A stretch of DNA of 64,000 nt from Rheum nobile (Eukaryota > Streptophyta > Magnoliopsida > Caryophyllales > Polygonaceae): NCBI GenBank assembly GCA_027886185.1, contig WOAB01000103.1, forward strand, positions 3,686,001-3,750,000. Direction: 5' to 3'. Shown piece by piece: positions 31,829-45,137 of this stretch; position 1 is the first letter of the stretch; each line of letters begins with the position of its first letter. Under the pieces are notes generated by a model. It was not told the DNA's origin. It did no database searches and saw only the letters and a list, made by a program, of their open reading frames with translations. The position numbers were made by a program, and so were the translations under genes.

Positions 31829-34314
31829 TGTAACACCCCCGACTTATGTCGGTAGTGCCACACGCCAGTGACCTCGGACGTTAACGCCCAAAGTCACCCT
31901 AGGCTTTAATCGGAACAATTAAGCTTAAATAAATACATAAATATTAAATAACGAAAGAATAATCAGCGAAAGACATTTTAAATGAATAAACTCAACCTTT
32001 TATTAAGATTCATCTCGTAAAATGAGAAGGACGGTTTTACAACAAAGTATAGTGACAGCGAAAGACTTTTAAATTACAGCGGAAGACTCTTTGAAAGTAG
32101 TCCTAATTACATGACTATGTATTACATCTATTTCAAATTAGACAGACACGCCTTGGAAATATTACTTCGTAAAACGCAAACTTCAACTACAAGCCTTCTC
32201 TTCGATTGGTTACTTCAAATCGTCAGAGACCAACCACTAATGTGCCGTATAGGACGGATGATACCAGCCAACCATGTAAGGAATAAAACCTTGTTGGTTA
32301 GTCTAATGAAAGACTATGCAAGGGTGAAAACAGAATGGTTTAAGTGATCGTAACCGTTTACTATCATTGTCCCTCGAATAATAACCGAAGGCACGATACA
32401 TAACCCGGAACTTTTACGAAATGATAGAAAAAGACATGCAACGAAAAGAAGACTCCAACGGAATTGAGTCTTATAGGAAAAGTATGTAATCGTTTGGGAA
32501 CGTTAAGTTTTCACACAAGTTTATAAAAACGACCTTGATTATTTGGGTCCACGACCAACCTCACCGCGCAATGCGAATCCAGATTGGAAAGAAGACTTAC
32601 TCTAACAAGAGTCCGGACGGGTTCTACGTTGTACTTCTCGCCCGAGGGTATATTAATTATGTACATAAAAGCACTTATCTTATTTACTTCCAAAAACGTA
32701 CATTCACGTTAAGGCTTTTAATCCATATCAATCTCACAATGAGATATAGAACATGGGGCGAATCCCGAATTTTGGCACTAGCTAAGTGCACCACCACCTA
32801 TAATCGGATAGGGGTAGGTCATGACCAAAAGCGTTATGGCATTTATCTTCCTGACACAAAGTTATAAAGAAACGACTAGACCTCGTAAGGTACATAACGT
32901 TCCTACGAATACTCGTGTGTTAACTAAGCATGTAAGTCCAAATATAAATCCACACCAAAATCCATTCATCACTTTATGATAATATCATATAGAATTATTT
33001 ATAATAACGTTGTTTCTAACAATATATACAACCTATTATAAATTCATATTTTAACACATCGTTTTATCAAATCTATTCCCAAACACCAAAACAACAACTT
33101 TATTCCAACTTAATTAAACAATTAAATAATTGATAATAAAGGGAAATATGGAATAATGAGCAAGAGCGAACCGCCACTTGCCTTAGTCTAGACGAACGAA
33201 AAGATCGGGTTCGAGATCCGGAAACTTGAACTTGTGCACGACCGCCTACTAAAACTCATGTTGGAATTTATCATCATCCAGTAGGGTCGGATCCCAATCT
33301 GCACAACCGGCCATGGATACGATCACATTCCAACCCGACGACGCATACGAGACGAGTTTTAAGACAAGAAACCCTAATTAGATACGGTACGAAAAGACAA
33401 AACAAAACGAAGGAAAAAGGGTAGTGCCGCGGTCGCGGTTATCATAGCCGCGATCGCGGTTCCCTGGGCAAAACCGCGGTCGCGGCAGAAGGGGCCGCGA
33501 TCGCGGGCCATGCCTTGGCCGAGATCACGGGCCTCTGCCCAGCCGCGGTCGCGGTGGATGGAGCCGCGGTCGCGGGACTCCATCCCGACGCGAGCCGCGG
33601 TCGCGGGACTCCATCCCGACGCGAGCCTAAATTCAAATTTGGAGCCATACCGACGACGACGAGGCTTCGGATCTTCGCTTCTGAACACTTGCGCACTACC
33701 ACCACTCCAAGAGCTTCACAACGGTGACGACCTCAGCTTCCAGCGACGACAACTCCGACGGAAAACCCCACAACAAGGCAACACGAGAGGAAGAGAGGAT
33801 TGAGAATGGTGAAGAAGAACGGTGCTTCTACCTCCTATTTATAGGCTCGGAAATGGAGCTCCACATCAATGCCGAGGAATCCAACTGATTCCCCTCCCCA
33901 CACCGGCTGCTCGAAGAAGAAACGACGGGGCACGGATCGTCGGCGTCTCAGTAAAGACGAGGAAGAAGACGATGCAACAGTGCCGCGATCGCGGTTTGCC
34001 CATAGGCCAAACCGCGCCCGCGGTTTCAAAACCGCGATCGTGGTTTGCCCATAGGCCAAACCGCGCCCGCGGTTTCAAAACCGCGATCGCGGACAATGCC
34101 GCGCCCGCGGCTCTCGAGCCTTGATCGCGGGTATTGCTATTTTCGATTTTCGCAACCCTCCAATAATTAGAACCCGTATTTTTCATTAAATGTGTATCCA
34201 CACATTCATATGATTCTTATAGGATTACAAAACATGTCTAACACGTCTTGCTTACAAAACAAAAGTTTGAAAAAAATTACTCAAATGCCCCTACTAAAAT
34301 TGAGGGTTATTACA
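31829..34314 (-). mobile_element. Solo LTR (2486 bp), relative of the 19590 element
   Basis: Begins TGTAACACCCCCGACTTATG and ends GAGGGTTATTACA. It is flanked on both sides by the 5-bp duplication GAATT (31824-31828 and 34315-34319), so only one LTR remains. It shares many landmarks in the same order with the LTR at 24715-27149: GTGCCGTATAGGACGGATGA, the GCGAACCGCCACTTGCCTTA block and GTTGTTTCTAACAA. It differs mainly in the GC-rich part, which here holds many CCGCGATCGCGG-type words. Confidence 0.85.
33424..34130. repeat. Series of CCGCGATCGCGG-type palindromes in the solo LTR
   Basis: About eleven words of the form CCGCG-NN(N)-CGCGG (CCGCGGTCGCGG, CCGCGATCGCGG, CCGCGCCCGCGG) at 33427-33605, and six more at 33982-34110. 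They are joined by short spacers such as TTTGCCCATAGGCCAAA. Each is a perfect or near-perfect palindrome, and several contain GCGATCGC. Confidence 0.85.
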
Positions 34315-34997
34315 GAATTGCAGTCTGTTAGTCAGGGAACGGTAAGAATGTTCACTGACCAACAAATATATTATTTCAAACAAGTAACGACAACACAGTT
34401 CCTTAAAGAGGAAAACTCAATCAACCAAATAGTTGCCTTGAGAAAAACCTCTATCTCTAGGTGTTATCCTAGTAGGATTTCAAATGTCTACTTGTATTAT
34501 CAATCAAGTTGTACAATCTCACAAGTCTTCTCTCCACCTAGTCTTACACAAATCCTAGATTTCTAGACTCCAAGTGTAATCAACTTAACAATAATCATGA
34601 TTATAGATACTCTTGTAAAAAAAAAGAATCTGGGACTTAGAGAGAAGGGAGAACCCCCAAATTTATCACCTTACGGGCAATCCCCCACCACCAACACCAA
34701 GGATAAACCACCATCATATTCATCCTCATCAACGCACTCAACCCAGGGGAATCTGAAGCCCCTCATAAACACCAAGGCAAGCACTTGCTCTCAAATTCAA
34801 TCTTTTCCCCATTTCATCAAATCATCACACATATACTTCTCTATCTGTTATTACCCCTATTTGCATCCCCCTCTAGTAACAAGAAGTTCCCAAATTCTAA
34901 CCCAATATCCACTCCCCGTATCTACCCATAGAAGGAGAGTAGGTCATGAATTCTCCCAGTTTTGGGGTAGTAATTCCCATTAAATCCTCTTCGGGGC
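34315..34997. repeat. Host sequence flanking the solo LTR, unit of a tandem duplication
   Basis: Runs from GAATTGCAGTCTGTTAGTCA to CCTCTTCGGGGCTAA. It reappears at 36324-36872 and, from ATCCTAGTAGGATTTCAAAT on, at 36987-37579. The 128-residue frame inside (34597-34983) has no recognised domain. It is likely part of an older retroelement, since a related junction (CTGATACCAATTGTT) sits left of the solo LTR. Confidence 0.6.
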
Positions 34998-36872
34998 TAA
35001 TACTCGTGTGCTAACTAAGCATGTAAGTCCAAATATAAATCCACACAAAAATCCATTCATCACTTTATGATAATATCATATAGAATTATTTATAATAACG
35101 TTGTTTCTAACAATATATACAACCTATTATAAATTCATATTTTAACACATCGTTTTATCAAATCTATTCCCAAACACCAAAACAACAACTTTATTTCAAC
35201 TTAATTAAACAATTAAATAATTGATAATCAAGGGAAATATGGAATAATGAGCAAGAGCGAACCGCCACTTGCCTTAGTCTAGACGAACGAAGAGATCGGG
35301 TTCAAGATCCGGAAACTTGAACTTGTGCACGACCGCCTACTAAAACTCATGTTGGAATTTATCATCATCCAGTAGGGTCGGATCCCAATCTGCACAACCG
35401 GCCATGGATACGATCACATTCCAACCCGACGACGCATACGAGACGAGATTTAAGACAAGAAACCCTAATTAGATACGGTACGAAAAGACGAAACAAAACG
35501 AAGGAAAAAGGGTAGTGCCGCGGTCGCGGTTATCATAGCCGCGATCGCGGTTCCCTGGGAAAAACCGTGGCCGTGGAAGAAGGGGCCGCGATCGCGGGCC
35601 ATGCCTTGGCCGAGATCGCGGGCCTCTGCCCAGCCGCGGTCGCGGTGGATGGAGCCGCGGTCGCGGGACTCCATCCCGACGCGAGCCTAAATTCAACTTT
35701 GGAGCCATACCGACGACGACGAGGCTTCGGATCTTCGCTTATGAACACTTGCGCACTACCACCACTCCAAGAGCTTCACAACGGTGACGACCTCGGCTTC
35801 CGGCGAAGACAACTCCGACGGAAAACCCCACAACAAGGCAACACGAGAGGAAGAGAGGATTGAGAATGGTGAAGAAGAACGGTGCTTCTACCTCCTATTT
35901 ATAGGCTCGGAAATGGAGCTCCACATCAATGCCGAGGAATCCAACCGATTCCCCTCCCCACACCGGCCGCTCGAAGAAGAAACGACAGGGCACGGATCGT
36001 CGGCGTCTCAGTAAAGACGAGGAAGAAGACAATGCAACAGTGCCGCGATCGCCGTTTCAGAACCGCGATCGCGGTTTGCCCATAGGCCAAACCGCGATCG
36101 CGGACAATGCCGCGCCCGCGGCTCTCGAGCCTTGATCGCAGGTATTGCTATTTTCGATTTTCGCAACCCTCCAATAATTAGAACCCGTATTTTTCATTAA
36201 ATGTGTATCCACACATTCATATGATTCTTATAGGGCTACAAAACATGCCTAACACGTCTTGCTTACAAAACAAAAGTTTGAAAAATTACGTAAATGCCCC
36301 TACTAAAATTGAGGGTTATTACAGAATTGCAGTCTGTTAGTCAGGGAACGGTAAGAATGTTCACTGACCAATAAATATATTATTTCAAACAAGTAACGAC
36401 AATACAGTTCCTTAAAGAGGAAAACTCAATCAACCAAATAGTTGCCTTGAGAAAAACCTCTATCTCTTGGTGTTATCCTAGTAGGATTTCAAATGTCTAC
36501 TTGTATTATCAATCAAGTTGTACAATATTACAAGTCTTCTCTCCACCTAGTCTTATACAAATCCTAGATTTCTAGACTCCAAGTGTAATCAACTTAACAA
36601 TAATCATGATTATAGATACTCTTGTAAAAAAAAAAGAATCTGGGACTTAGAGAGAAGGGAGAACCCCCAAATTTATCACCTTACGGGCAATCCCCCACAC
36701 CACCAACACCAAGGATAAACCACCATCATATTCATCCTCATCAACGCACTCAACCCAGGGGAATCTGAAGCCCCTCATAAACACCAAGGCAAGCACTTGC
36801 TCTCAAATTCAATCTTTTCCCCATTTCATCAAATCATCACACATATACTTCTCTATATGTTATTACCCCTAT
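34998..36872. repeat. Direct duplication of the LTR right part and flank
   Basis: Starts TACTCGTGTGCTAACTAAGC immediately after the first unit's end and copies 32905-34870 with few changes. It includes the LTR end GAGGGTTATTACA at 36311-36323 and the following GAATTGCAG flank. It is a truncated LTR, with no left end. Some CG-rich palindromes are missing compared with the first copy. Confidence 0.85.
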
Positions 36873-36986
36873 TTGCACTATACATCGTGAGTTCGTTCGT
36901 TATCTTTCTTGCTGTTTTTTAATCCGTTGTGCCTTCTGTGGGAACAAAGCATTTGTTCCCTCAGACGTAACTCTAACGATCCAACA
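36873..36986. other. Short unique linker between duplicated units
   Basis: Contains GTGGGAACAAAGCATTTGTT and CAGACGTAACTCTAACGATC, a phrase often seen at retrotransposon LTR edges. It interrupts the duplication pattern and may be the remnant of another LTR. Confidence 0.35.
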
Positions 36987-37579
36987 GTTATCCTAGTAGG
37001 ATTTCAAATGTCTACTTGTATTATCAATCAAGTTGTACAATCTCGCGAGTCTTCTCTTCACCTAGTCTTACACAAATCCTAGATTTCTAGACCCCAAATG
37101 TAATCAAGTTAACAATAATCATGATTGTAGATACTCTTGTTAAAAAAAACAATTTGGGACTTAGAGAGAAGGGTTATAAAAACCCCCAAATTTAAGTCTC
37201 ATATTGTTTTTTTAATAAGAGTATCTAAAAACCCCCAAATTTATCACCTTAGGGGCAATCCCCCACCACCAACACCAAGGATAAACCACCATCTATTCAT
37301 CCTCATCAACCCACTCAACGAGGGGAATCGGAAGCCCCTCATAAACACCAAGGCAAGCACTTGCTCTCAAATTCAATCTTTTCCCCATTTCATCAAATCA
37401 TCACACATATACTTCTCTATCTGTTATTACCCCTATTTGCATCCCCCTCTAGTAACAAGAAGTTCCCAAATTCTAACCCAATATCCACTCCCCGTATCTA
37501 CCCATAGAAGGAGAGTAGGTCATGAATTCTCCCAGTTTTGGGGTAGTAATTCCCATTAAATCCTCTTCGGGGCTAATCT
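36987..37579. repeat. Third, partial copy of the flank unit
   Basis: Copies about 34463-34997 up to the same end word CTTCGGGGCTAA, with a 60-bp local duplication (AACCCCCAAATTTA occurs twice near 37180-37240). Confidence 0.8.
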
Positions 37580-38687
37580 CTAGAAAAATCATTTGAAATC
37601 CGTTAAAGGACTCCACACCACCACAAATCAAAGTCATTAATCATGCTTGAAACCGCTTACTTCACAAAAATACCAGCGTGCCTACATTTGGGTTGTTCTT
37701 TGGCACCGGAAAACCCCCCGACCAGAAAGCATGAAAGTTGTGACCATCCGCTCATTCAAGGTTTTTCATCAACCACCACAACCAGTTGCTAATCACAAAA
37801 ATCAACTCGATTTAGGCCTCCTAATCTTTTTATGGGGCCAAATTTGAGCATCTGTGGTCTCCAATCTCCCAACAGAACTCATGAACCAAAATCGGTGCTT
37901 CGTCGGACACAACCAAAATCGGACCACCTCTCCTTACTGACTTGCTCAGATCAGTCGTTCTCGGCCTTATTCAGACCAAAATTGGTCGTTCTAGGCCAAG
38001 TTTGTACCTCTTCAAACTGACTTGCTCCCCTTCGTAACCCCTTCATCTTGATCTACCATTGCTCGATCCCACCAGTCTTGATCTGAACTCCGACGACCCG
38101 TACGTCCATGAGCGCCATCAACATCGCATTGAAAACCACAGCTGCCCAGATATGCTTTTCAACGCAAGCTTGGAAAGATTTTTTTATCATTAAAAAAAGT
38201 ATTGGACTTTTTCTTGCTTTACAAGCCATATAAGAAAATTTTAATTGAAAATAGAAAAGGAAAAAAAAAAAAAAACAGGGACTCGTAGGCTTATGTTCCC
38301 TCTTTTTCCGATCCATGTTAACCAATTGGGCCTTAAAGCCCATATAAATTAAATGATAAAAAGCTAACAGTAAAAAGTTGTATTAGCTTTGTGTAGGTTG
38401 ATAAAAATGGTTTATATAGTCCAACCAAAACTCACAATATTAAACCATTTATTAACTTTTAATTCCAATTACTATCCATTCTAAACAACTTTTCAACTCA
38501 CAATTAACCACAAGTTTAACCCAATTCTTAAACCAAATTATTTCAACCAACACCTATCCGTCATCTTCGTCATGTCACGAGATGCATTCACTTCGTGTGG
38601 AGCTGATCTTGGGCGTATGGATCGAGTTTGTGTTTCAGATGAGGTTGTGGTTGTGTAACTCTTGTTGGCCCTTCGAGACGAGACATT
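37580..38687. other. Intergenic sequence, nothing recognised
   Basis: Contains moderately long open frames (such as 38053-38343 minus) without recognisable domains, a poly(A) run near 38262 and repeated CCAAAATCGG phrases. No gene is supported. Confidence 0.4.
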
Positions 38688-39105
38688 TGATAACACCTAA
38701 TTTATACATATTTTAGGAGTCTAGTTACATATTAGAATAGTTCATTTGCATGCAAATTTTATATCTTTTATTGTTAATTTTGTATTATTTTGTATTCGGA
38801 GTCTACACTCGTACTTCTATGATTTCAGGTATTTTAGGTCTAATTTTGGGATGATATAAGACTTATTGTTGAGGACGCCAAACAAGTGGAGTATAAGATG
38901 GGCCAAAGCCCAAAATACAAGCAAAGATGAAATGGAGCTCGGGATGCCGCGTGACTCTCTCGGTCTTAGCGGTCCGTGTGGGCCGATGTGAATTTTACAG
39001 TGGAGGCAGCATTCGATTTTTGTTAAAATTCTATATGGGCTTTGAAGTGGGGGAGGTTGGACTTTTTGCTTTTGGAGATCACGTAGCTTTAGTTTTAGGT
39101 TAGAA
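38688..39105 (+). mobile_element. Left piece of an LTR split by the Helitron
   Basis: Starts TGATAACACCTAATTTATAC, a usual LTR start, and runs in the middle of LTR-type sequence up to TTTTAGGTTAGAA. The text resumes at 61371 with TTAGTTTTAGTTTTTGTC. Together they read as one LTR of a gypsy-like retrotransposon. Confidence 0.6.
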
Positions 39106-39133
39106 CTAGTGTAATACCCGTGCCTTGTACGAG
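39106..39133 (-). other. Helitron 3' terminal hairpin and CTAG end
   Basis: On the plus strand CTAG, then TGTAATA, then CCCGTGC-CTT-GTACGAG, which pairs imperfectly over seven bases. A hairpin about ten bases before CTRR is the family's transposition terminator. Confidence 0.75.
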
Positions 39134-39458
39134 TTTTTTTTTTTCATTTGTAATAAAGATATTTATTAAATTATGGATGAGTCATTGGTTGAATAATTTT
39201 TTTATTAGTTATTTGAATAAAACATGAATAATCGAACATTAAAACTGTCATCAAGATATACGAAAGACTAATTATATAAAGAGAGACGGCACTCTCCATA
39301 ACTTTATTGATAATAAAATTGGCTAATTAGTGTTTCAAATAGATATAACCACAGCACTTACATCAATACTACTAAAAGCAGCAAAAATACTAAAAATGAT
39401 CATATAACACATGAAAATGAAACAAACAACATTAAATGTGGAACGATGTTCAAAATGA

Positions 39459-42400
39459 CTATAAATTATTAAAAACTTCATTGTATACTACATTGGTTGT
39501 AGTATTATACATCTTCTTGTCTTTGTCGCAAATCAATATCTTCAAACCTTTCTTGCTAGATATCCTTGACGATGCAACATAAAACTGACCATGACTGAAA
39601 ATAGGGCGTGGAAGATACAAACCAACATTTGCAAGAGATTGGCCTTGGCTTTTGTTTATGGTCATAGCAAAACATACACTCAAGGGAAATTGTCTTCGTT
39701 GAAACTTGAAAGGGAATGAAGTGTCTGATGGTGACATTATCCTGCGAGGAATCAACACCGTATGTCCGATATTGTTGCCTGAGTTAATTCTCCCTTGTAT
39801 AATATGACTGCCAAATTGCGTGGTTATCAGTCTCGTCCCATTGCATAAACCTAACGATTGATCAATATTTCGGAGCAGCATAATAGGCACACCAACCTTT
39901 AGTTTGAGGACATGATTTGGCAGACCAGAACATCTCAGACTGTTCAAAAAATCAGACATATAAATACTCGCATTATCGTCTTTAACAGAACCTGCCTTGC
40001 ACAGACTATCAGAGCTGAGATATATCTTTTCATCACCAGGCAAATAAGACAATATATATTCATTAACTTTATCTACCTCTTCGTATGTTGGAGCAAGAAT
40101 TGCTCGTTCTTCAAAGTATGCAGGAGACAACTGATCTTCCATTAGAGAGGGATAGACAGATTTAACAACTGCTGGAATCGGATCTAAATCATAATCCTTG
40201 ACCAATAGTTCATCGGGGATTTCTATTTGCGCTTCTCCATCATTATCAACACCTGCAGTCCCATCTCCAATGCTTAATATCCATTCCGAAAATTCTTTTG
40301 CCTCTTAGATCTGAGATTCAGATGTACCTTGTTGAATCCTCATGTTCCTTGTCAGCATAAGAACTTTGCAATGATGCCACAAATAAGAGGAATTAATTGT
40401 AGCAAAAACAACATCTTCCTTGCTCCCTTTTGAGATAATGGGTAGGATTTGCCTAAAGTCTCCACCAAATACTACGACTTTTCCTCCAAAAGGCTGTTCT
40501 AAACTAAGAGGATTTGTAGCTCGTAAAATATCTCGTAACGTCTTGTCTAAAGCTTCAAAACAGTACCTATTCGTCATGACTGCTTCATCCCAGATAATAA
40601 GTTTGGCGGCACATATCAACTTAGAAAGTTCCGTACCTAAACATATATGACACGTTGAATCCTCATTAACTTGCAAAGGAATTTTAAACCTCGAATGAGC
40701 AGTTCTACCGCCGGGTATTAGGAGAGCTGCATTTCCACTTGAAGCAACGGTAAGCACTATTTCACCTTTTGACCTTATAGCCGCCGAAAGTGCCCTCCAT
40801 ATATAGGTTTTGCCTGTACCACCATAACCATATAAAAAGAAGACACCCCCGTTATTTGATAAAACAGCATTCATGATCTCATCGTACACCCCTTTTTGCT
40901 CCATTGTAAATCTAGAGAGTAAGTGTGTATGTTCCTCGGCTAGACATGATTTATCATATTGATGTTCATCTTGTATAAGCTTGTTGAAACCTTCAGATAT
41001 GAGGCTTGAATCTACAGAAGGCATGGTTTTATAGTGACTCAAACTACTACCATTTCGTCGTAATAACTTGTCAATTTCGGCAAGAGCGTAGTTTTGTAAT
41101 TGGTCATCAGTAACATGTAAATCTGCATATAAATAGAATTCATATGTCATTAATTACAATTAGATGAGTACAATATATTCTGCCAAAAACTATATCAAAT
41201 ATTATGATCAAGTAAAAAACCTTAAATAAATACATACCCTTAATTCGTAGAATTCTCCTCTGTTTATCGGCAATGTCATCTGCTAGAAGTCTCCATGTTT
41301 GTTGCCAAACAAACTCAGGTTTTGCCATACAATCAGACACCAAAAGAAATACAAATAGACTCCTAATGTAGTTTGTTGATCCCCAATAACTTGCTTCAGT
41401 TATACCGTCAACATATTCTCTGTCATCATCTAACAACCCCAATGCATAGCAAGCTTCTTTAAATGTACTATAAATTGAACCTTCAGCAGTCCTTAAATCT
41501 TCGTAGCATGTTGGTCCTTTTATATGATTCAACAAAATTCTAAGATAGTACTTCTCGCCAGTACCAGGAGCTACGTGATAAATCCTTCCAACAGAACCAC
41601 CCCTGACACATTTTTTCCAATGCCTAGTTGAAGGTACCCAAACAAATTTATCTGGAAATTCAGAATAAGTCAAATCTTTAGCTTCTGGAAACTTTTTGTT
41701 AGCCTCCATCCATTGCAGAAACATTGATTTATCACTTTCATGGTCATTTAAGACAACATCAATAGGATCATCATCATTAAACAAAACGCTTTCCTCACCG
41801 GGAAGATGCAAATTCAAACGTTGAACAACAGGAGTCCTGTAATGAATATCAAAGCCAAAAATCCTCCAAGCCGCTTCACACGCAGATACATACCGAGCGG
41901 TGTAGTAGTTTTTTATTTCGTCCATGCAATTATCACTGACATTGTTTGCATCAGAGTTTGTAATTGCAACAGTGATGCGATCATGGCCTTTGTTTATGTA
42001 CTTGAACAGATACTTGATAGAGCCCGATCGGTTGCACCATTCAACATTTATATATGCATTGTATTTTAGTAGAAGAAATGCATTGTAAGGAACCACATAC
42101 CGATTATCAAGGGGAACTCCACTTTTTTCTATCGTTCTACCATCGTCACGTCTTCTGTACACAGGGTAGCCATCGTCATCAACAAAAGTCTGCTCAACAA
42201 TTTTTTTTGGAAAGTACTTTCTACACTTTCCATCAGCCATACAAGGAGACGATGGTTTTGAAGCTCTGCATGGACCATGCATCATGAAATTTCTCACCAC
42301 ATCGAATAAAACAGCATCCTCAGTTGGGTGTGGAATTTCAGCAGAAATGACCGAATCTATATCTTTAGTAGTTGTCAACTTAGATTCCTTATCCAGAAAT

Positions 42401-44081
42401 AATAAAATATGTGCATGAGGCAGACCACGCTTTTGGAATTCAATTGTGTAAATAACTGCAAAATATTCATAAGTCAAAGATATAAGTTCAACTTAATTAA
42501 TACATTATAAAAAAACAAAAAAATAATACATTTAATAGAATATAAACATGTCGGGAAAATAAAATATTTTATACACATCTAAACAATAACTAAAATGAGG
42601 ACATTAAAAGAGACATTACCTGAATTAACCTTGCCAAATATTTTGTTTACTTTGAAATCTCTGATCATGGACTCCAATTTCATGTGGAATACTCTACATA
42701 TAATGTATGGTCGATCCTCTGGTTGTAGACCCCTTTCTTCACAAAACTTGACAATTTCAGGCCATTTTAAATTGCATGTGAATGTTATGAATAGATCCGG
42801 ATAACCATGGTGTTTGCATATTGCCATTGCATCTTGATAGTTCTACTGCATATATCTAGGACCGCCTGTAAATGAAGATGGCAATACTATTCGCTTTCCA
42901 GATGATGCCGGTGCGGTATGACCCTTGCTCGTTGCTGAAGCAAGATTTGTATATAAATCAGCACGTATGTTCTTCTGATGAAATCGATGATAGTTCAACC
43001 TTTCTGATTCAATCATTGTGTAAACATCAACCAAAAGTTGTTGAAACAACTTTCTAGATGACCTCAGAATTTCGGCTTCGCCTCGACGCTCGTGAATTCG
43101 AAACTGACAGAATTCTTTTAACGTAACCCTTGACCTATTCCTTGCAGAAGTGTTGCACCTTTCACTTAAATCAATATCAGTCCGATACCCGTCCTCACCA
43201 TAAGGGAATGCCAACGGATATTGAAGCGCAAGATACGAAGGATGTAATTCGTGAATCCGTTGTAACTGACCAGATCTTGTATGAAGTATAATGTCCCTGG
43301 GCTGATAATTTGTATCACTATCACCAAGAATAATAGCAACAACCTCTGAACTCGTTGGGAGATTATATCTCCGACCATCAGTGTTTCTATTGCTAAGCAG
43401 TCGTAACTTCATATCTCTAACACCTTCATCCTTAAAACGATCTCTGGCCATTCTAAATGCTTTTGCATGGGGGTTGTGTTGATCTATCATCTTTCTCAAC
43501 TCAATCACAAGCGATTCATCAACTTTTTTGACTCTAGAGCTGCAATAAATAAAGATCAACGTAAAATCTTAACATTAAAGAATAACTTTATATAACTATA
43601 AGCGGTAACAAAAAAAAGATGTAATTGACATACCTTATCGCATTGATTCTGTTTGAATCCTCATTTTCAGTATCATATATATATAGTTGGGAAAACTTTG
43701 GAGTTGTGCCCGACACTGGTAACAAACTCCCTATTCTGTGAAAATTCTGACCATGCATTCGGTAACAATAAGTTCCACGACCTTTCGTGATGGGTGAGAT
43801 AGTTCCTCCCAAAGAGGTGAAAACAAACATCATATTGTAAGCTATAATGTTCTCACAAAATTGTTTGCTTTTTGGATGCTTATTTGTCAAAAGTTTATTC
43901 AACAACGGCGGTGGCTCTTGTAGCAATGGAAGCTCAATTTTTCCTTTCATGCAACATAAGGAAGATATATGACATATATCTTCGCTTGAAGAGTTTTGTG
44001 TGTTTATTCTTTCAGCATGCCATAGCAATGCCCCACAATGCAGACATTCATACACTGGTTCACCGTGATCGATGTATTGAA
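39459..44081 (-). pseudogene. Helitron Rep/PIF1-like helicase, core exons
   Basis: Four exons with good splice sites: 43634-44081, 42620-43539, 41238-42455 and 39459-41122. The first has the zinc-like YECLHCGALLWHAERI segment. Then come the Helitron N-like domain (GGPRYMQ, GYPDLFITFTCN), the Rep HUH motif KRGLPHAHILLFL and the two-Tyr motif YLFKYINKGHDR. The last exon is a superfamily 1 helicase: Walker A GYGGTGKTY, Walker B LIIWDEA, then GGDFRQILPI, INKSQGQS and YVASSR. Rep nicks and joins DNA; the helicase unwinds it. Two in-frame stops disrupt it: TAG at 42843-42845 (expected Gln in YMQQNYQDAM) and TAA at 40305-40307. Otherwise the frame is open throughout, so inactivation looks recent. 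Confidence 0.92.
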
Positions 44082-44582
44082 CTATAACATATTAATGAGT
44101 GTTAAAGAATAAAAAAATTATTATAAAATTTTAGACAAAAATACAATAGACTTACCCAGGTTACCAGTATGATTTCTTGTTCTTCTATTCATCACTGTAA
44201 CAGGATTTGTACCGTTGCTTATTGTTATATAGAGAATAAAGGTTGAACAAATAAACTGTAACATATATATTAAATATACTAAAATGTGCATATTTTAACG
44301 TATTTTATGTTCATATACTATTTGTAACAATCCTAATGTAACGAAAAATAGTATCCTTCTATGCATATAAAAAAAATGATATTAATTATAAAATTACCTA
44401 TATTTTGCAATGTAGATGAACACTCTGGCAAAGCAGATGAATTAGTGGTTGCTGAAATTGAGATATGTGAGTGGTCATATTTTATGAACAATGAAATAAT
44501 TTATAACATATATGAATATCCAAATAGATGACAGCGTAACTTTGATTAAGGATTTAACATAAATTAAGGGTTTTTTGCTAAC

Positions 44583-44654
44583 CTGGTTCAAGTAGTGGTG
44601 TTTCATGCCTCTTATGTCTAAGCACATTCATTCTCAACATCCTCTTACGTCGAG
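44583..44654 (-). repeat. Type A exon, copy 1
   Basis: 72-bp exon encoding RRKRMLRMNVLRHKRHETPL plus LEPG. Acceptor TTAG and donor CCAG|GTTAGC. Confidence 0.75.
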
Positions 44655-45065
44655 CTAATTTGTCAATATTCATCAGTTACAATTATTCAAATGCAATAAC
44701 TCAATCATTTAATATTTACTCATTACCATCATACCTTGTTCAACATTAGTACATTAGTTATGTCAACTTGATTAGTAAGACTTGCGTTTTGTACAGGAGC
44801 TGCAAATAAATACATATATCATACTACAAATAGCAAGGTAAGACAAAACATAATATAATACTTAATAACAACATTTAATAAAACAATAATTTGGTACCAT
44901 GGTTTTCCTTGTCGTTTATGCTTAAAGGTTGAACTGAGTTCGTAGTGATTTGATCCGCTATTCGTAAATGTAAATCCGTCGGCATAACATTAACAGACAA
45001 TTCATAAATAGTTATAACAAATTTTTCTTATACAAATACACATAAATTAAGGGGTTTTTGCTAAC

Positions 45066-45137
45066 CTGGTTCAATTAATGGTGTTCCATGCCTCTTATGC
45101 CTAATCACATTCATTCTCAACATCCGCTTACGGCGAG
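45066..45137 (-). repeat. Type A exon, copy 2
   Basis: 72 bp, RRKRMLRMNVIRHKRHGTPL plus IEPG. Same acceptor and donor as copy 1, including TTTTTGCTAACC in the flanking intron, so introns were copied too. Confidence 0.75.

Noticed and set aside
34597..34983. 128-residue frame repeated at 37137-37559
   Set aside because: Repetition comes from the tandem duplication of non-coding flank. No recognised domain or splice structure.
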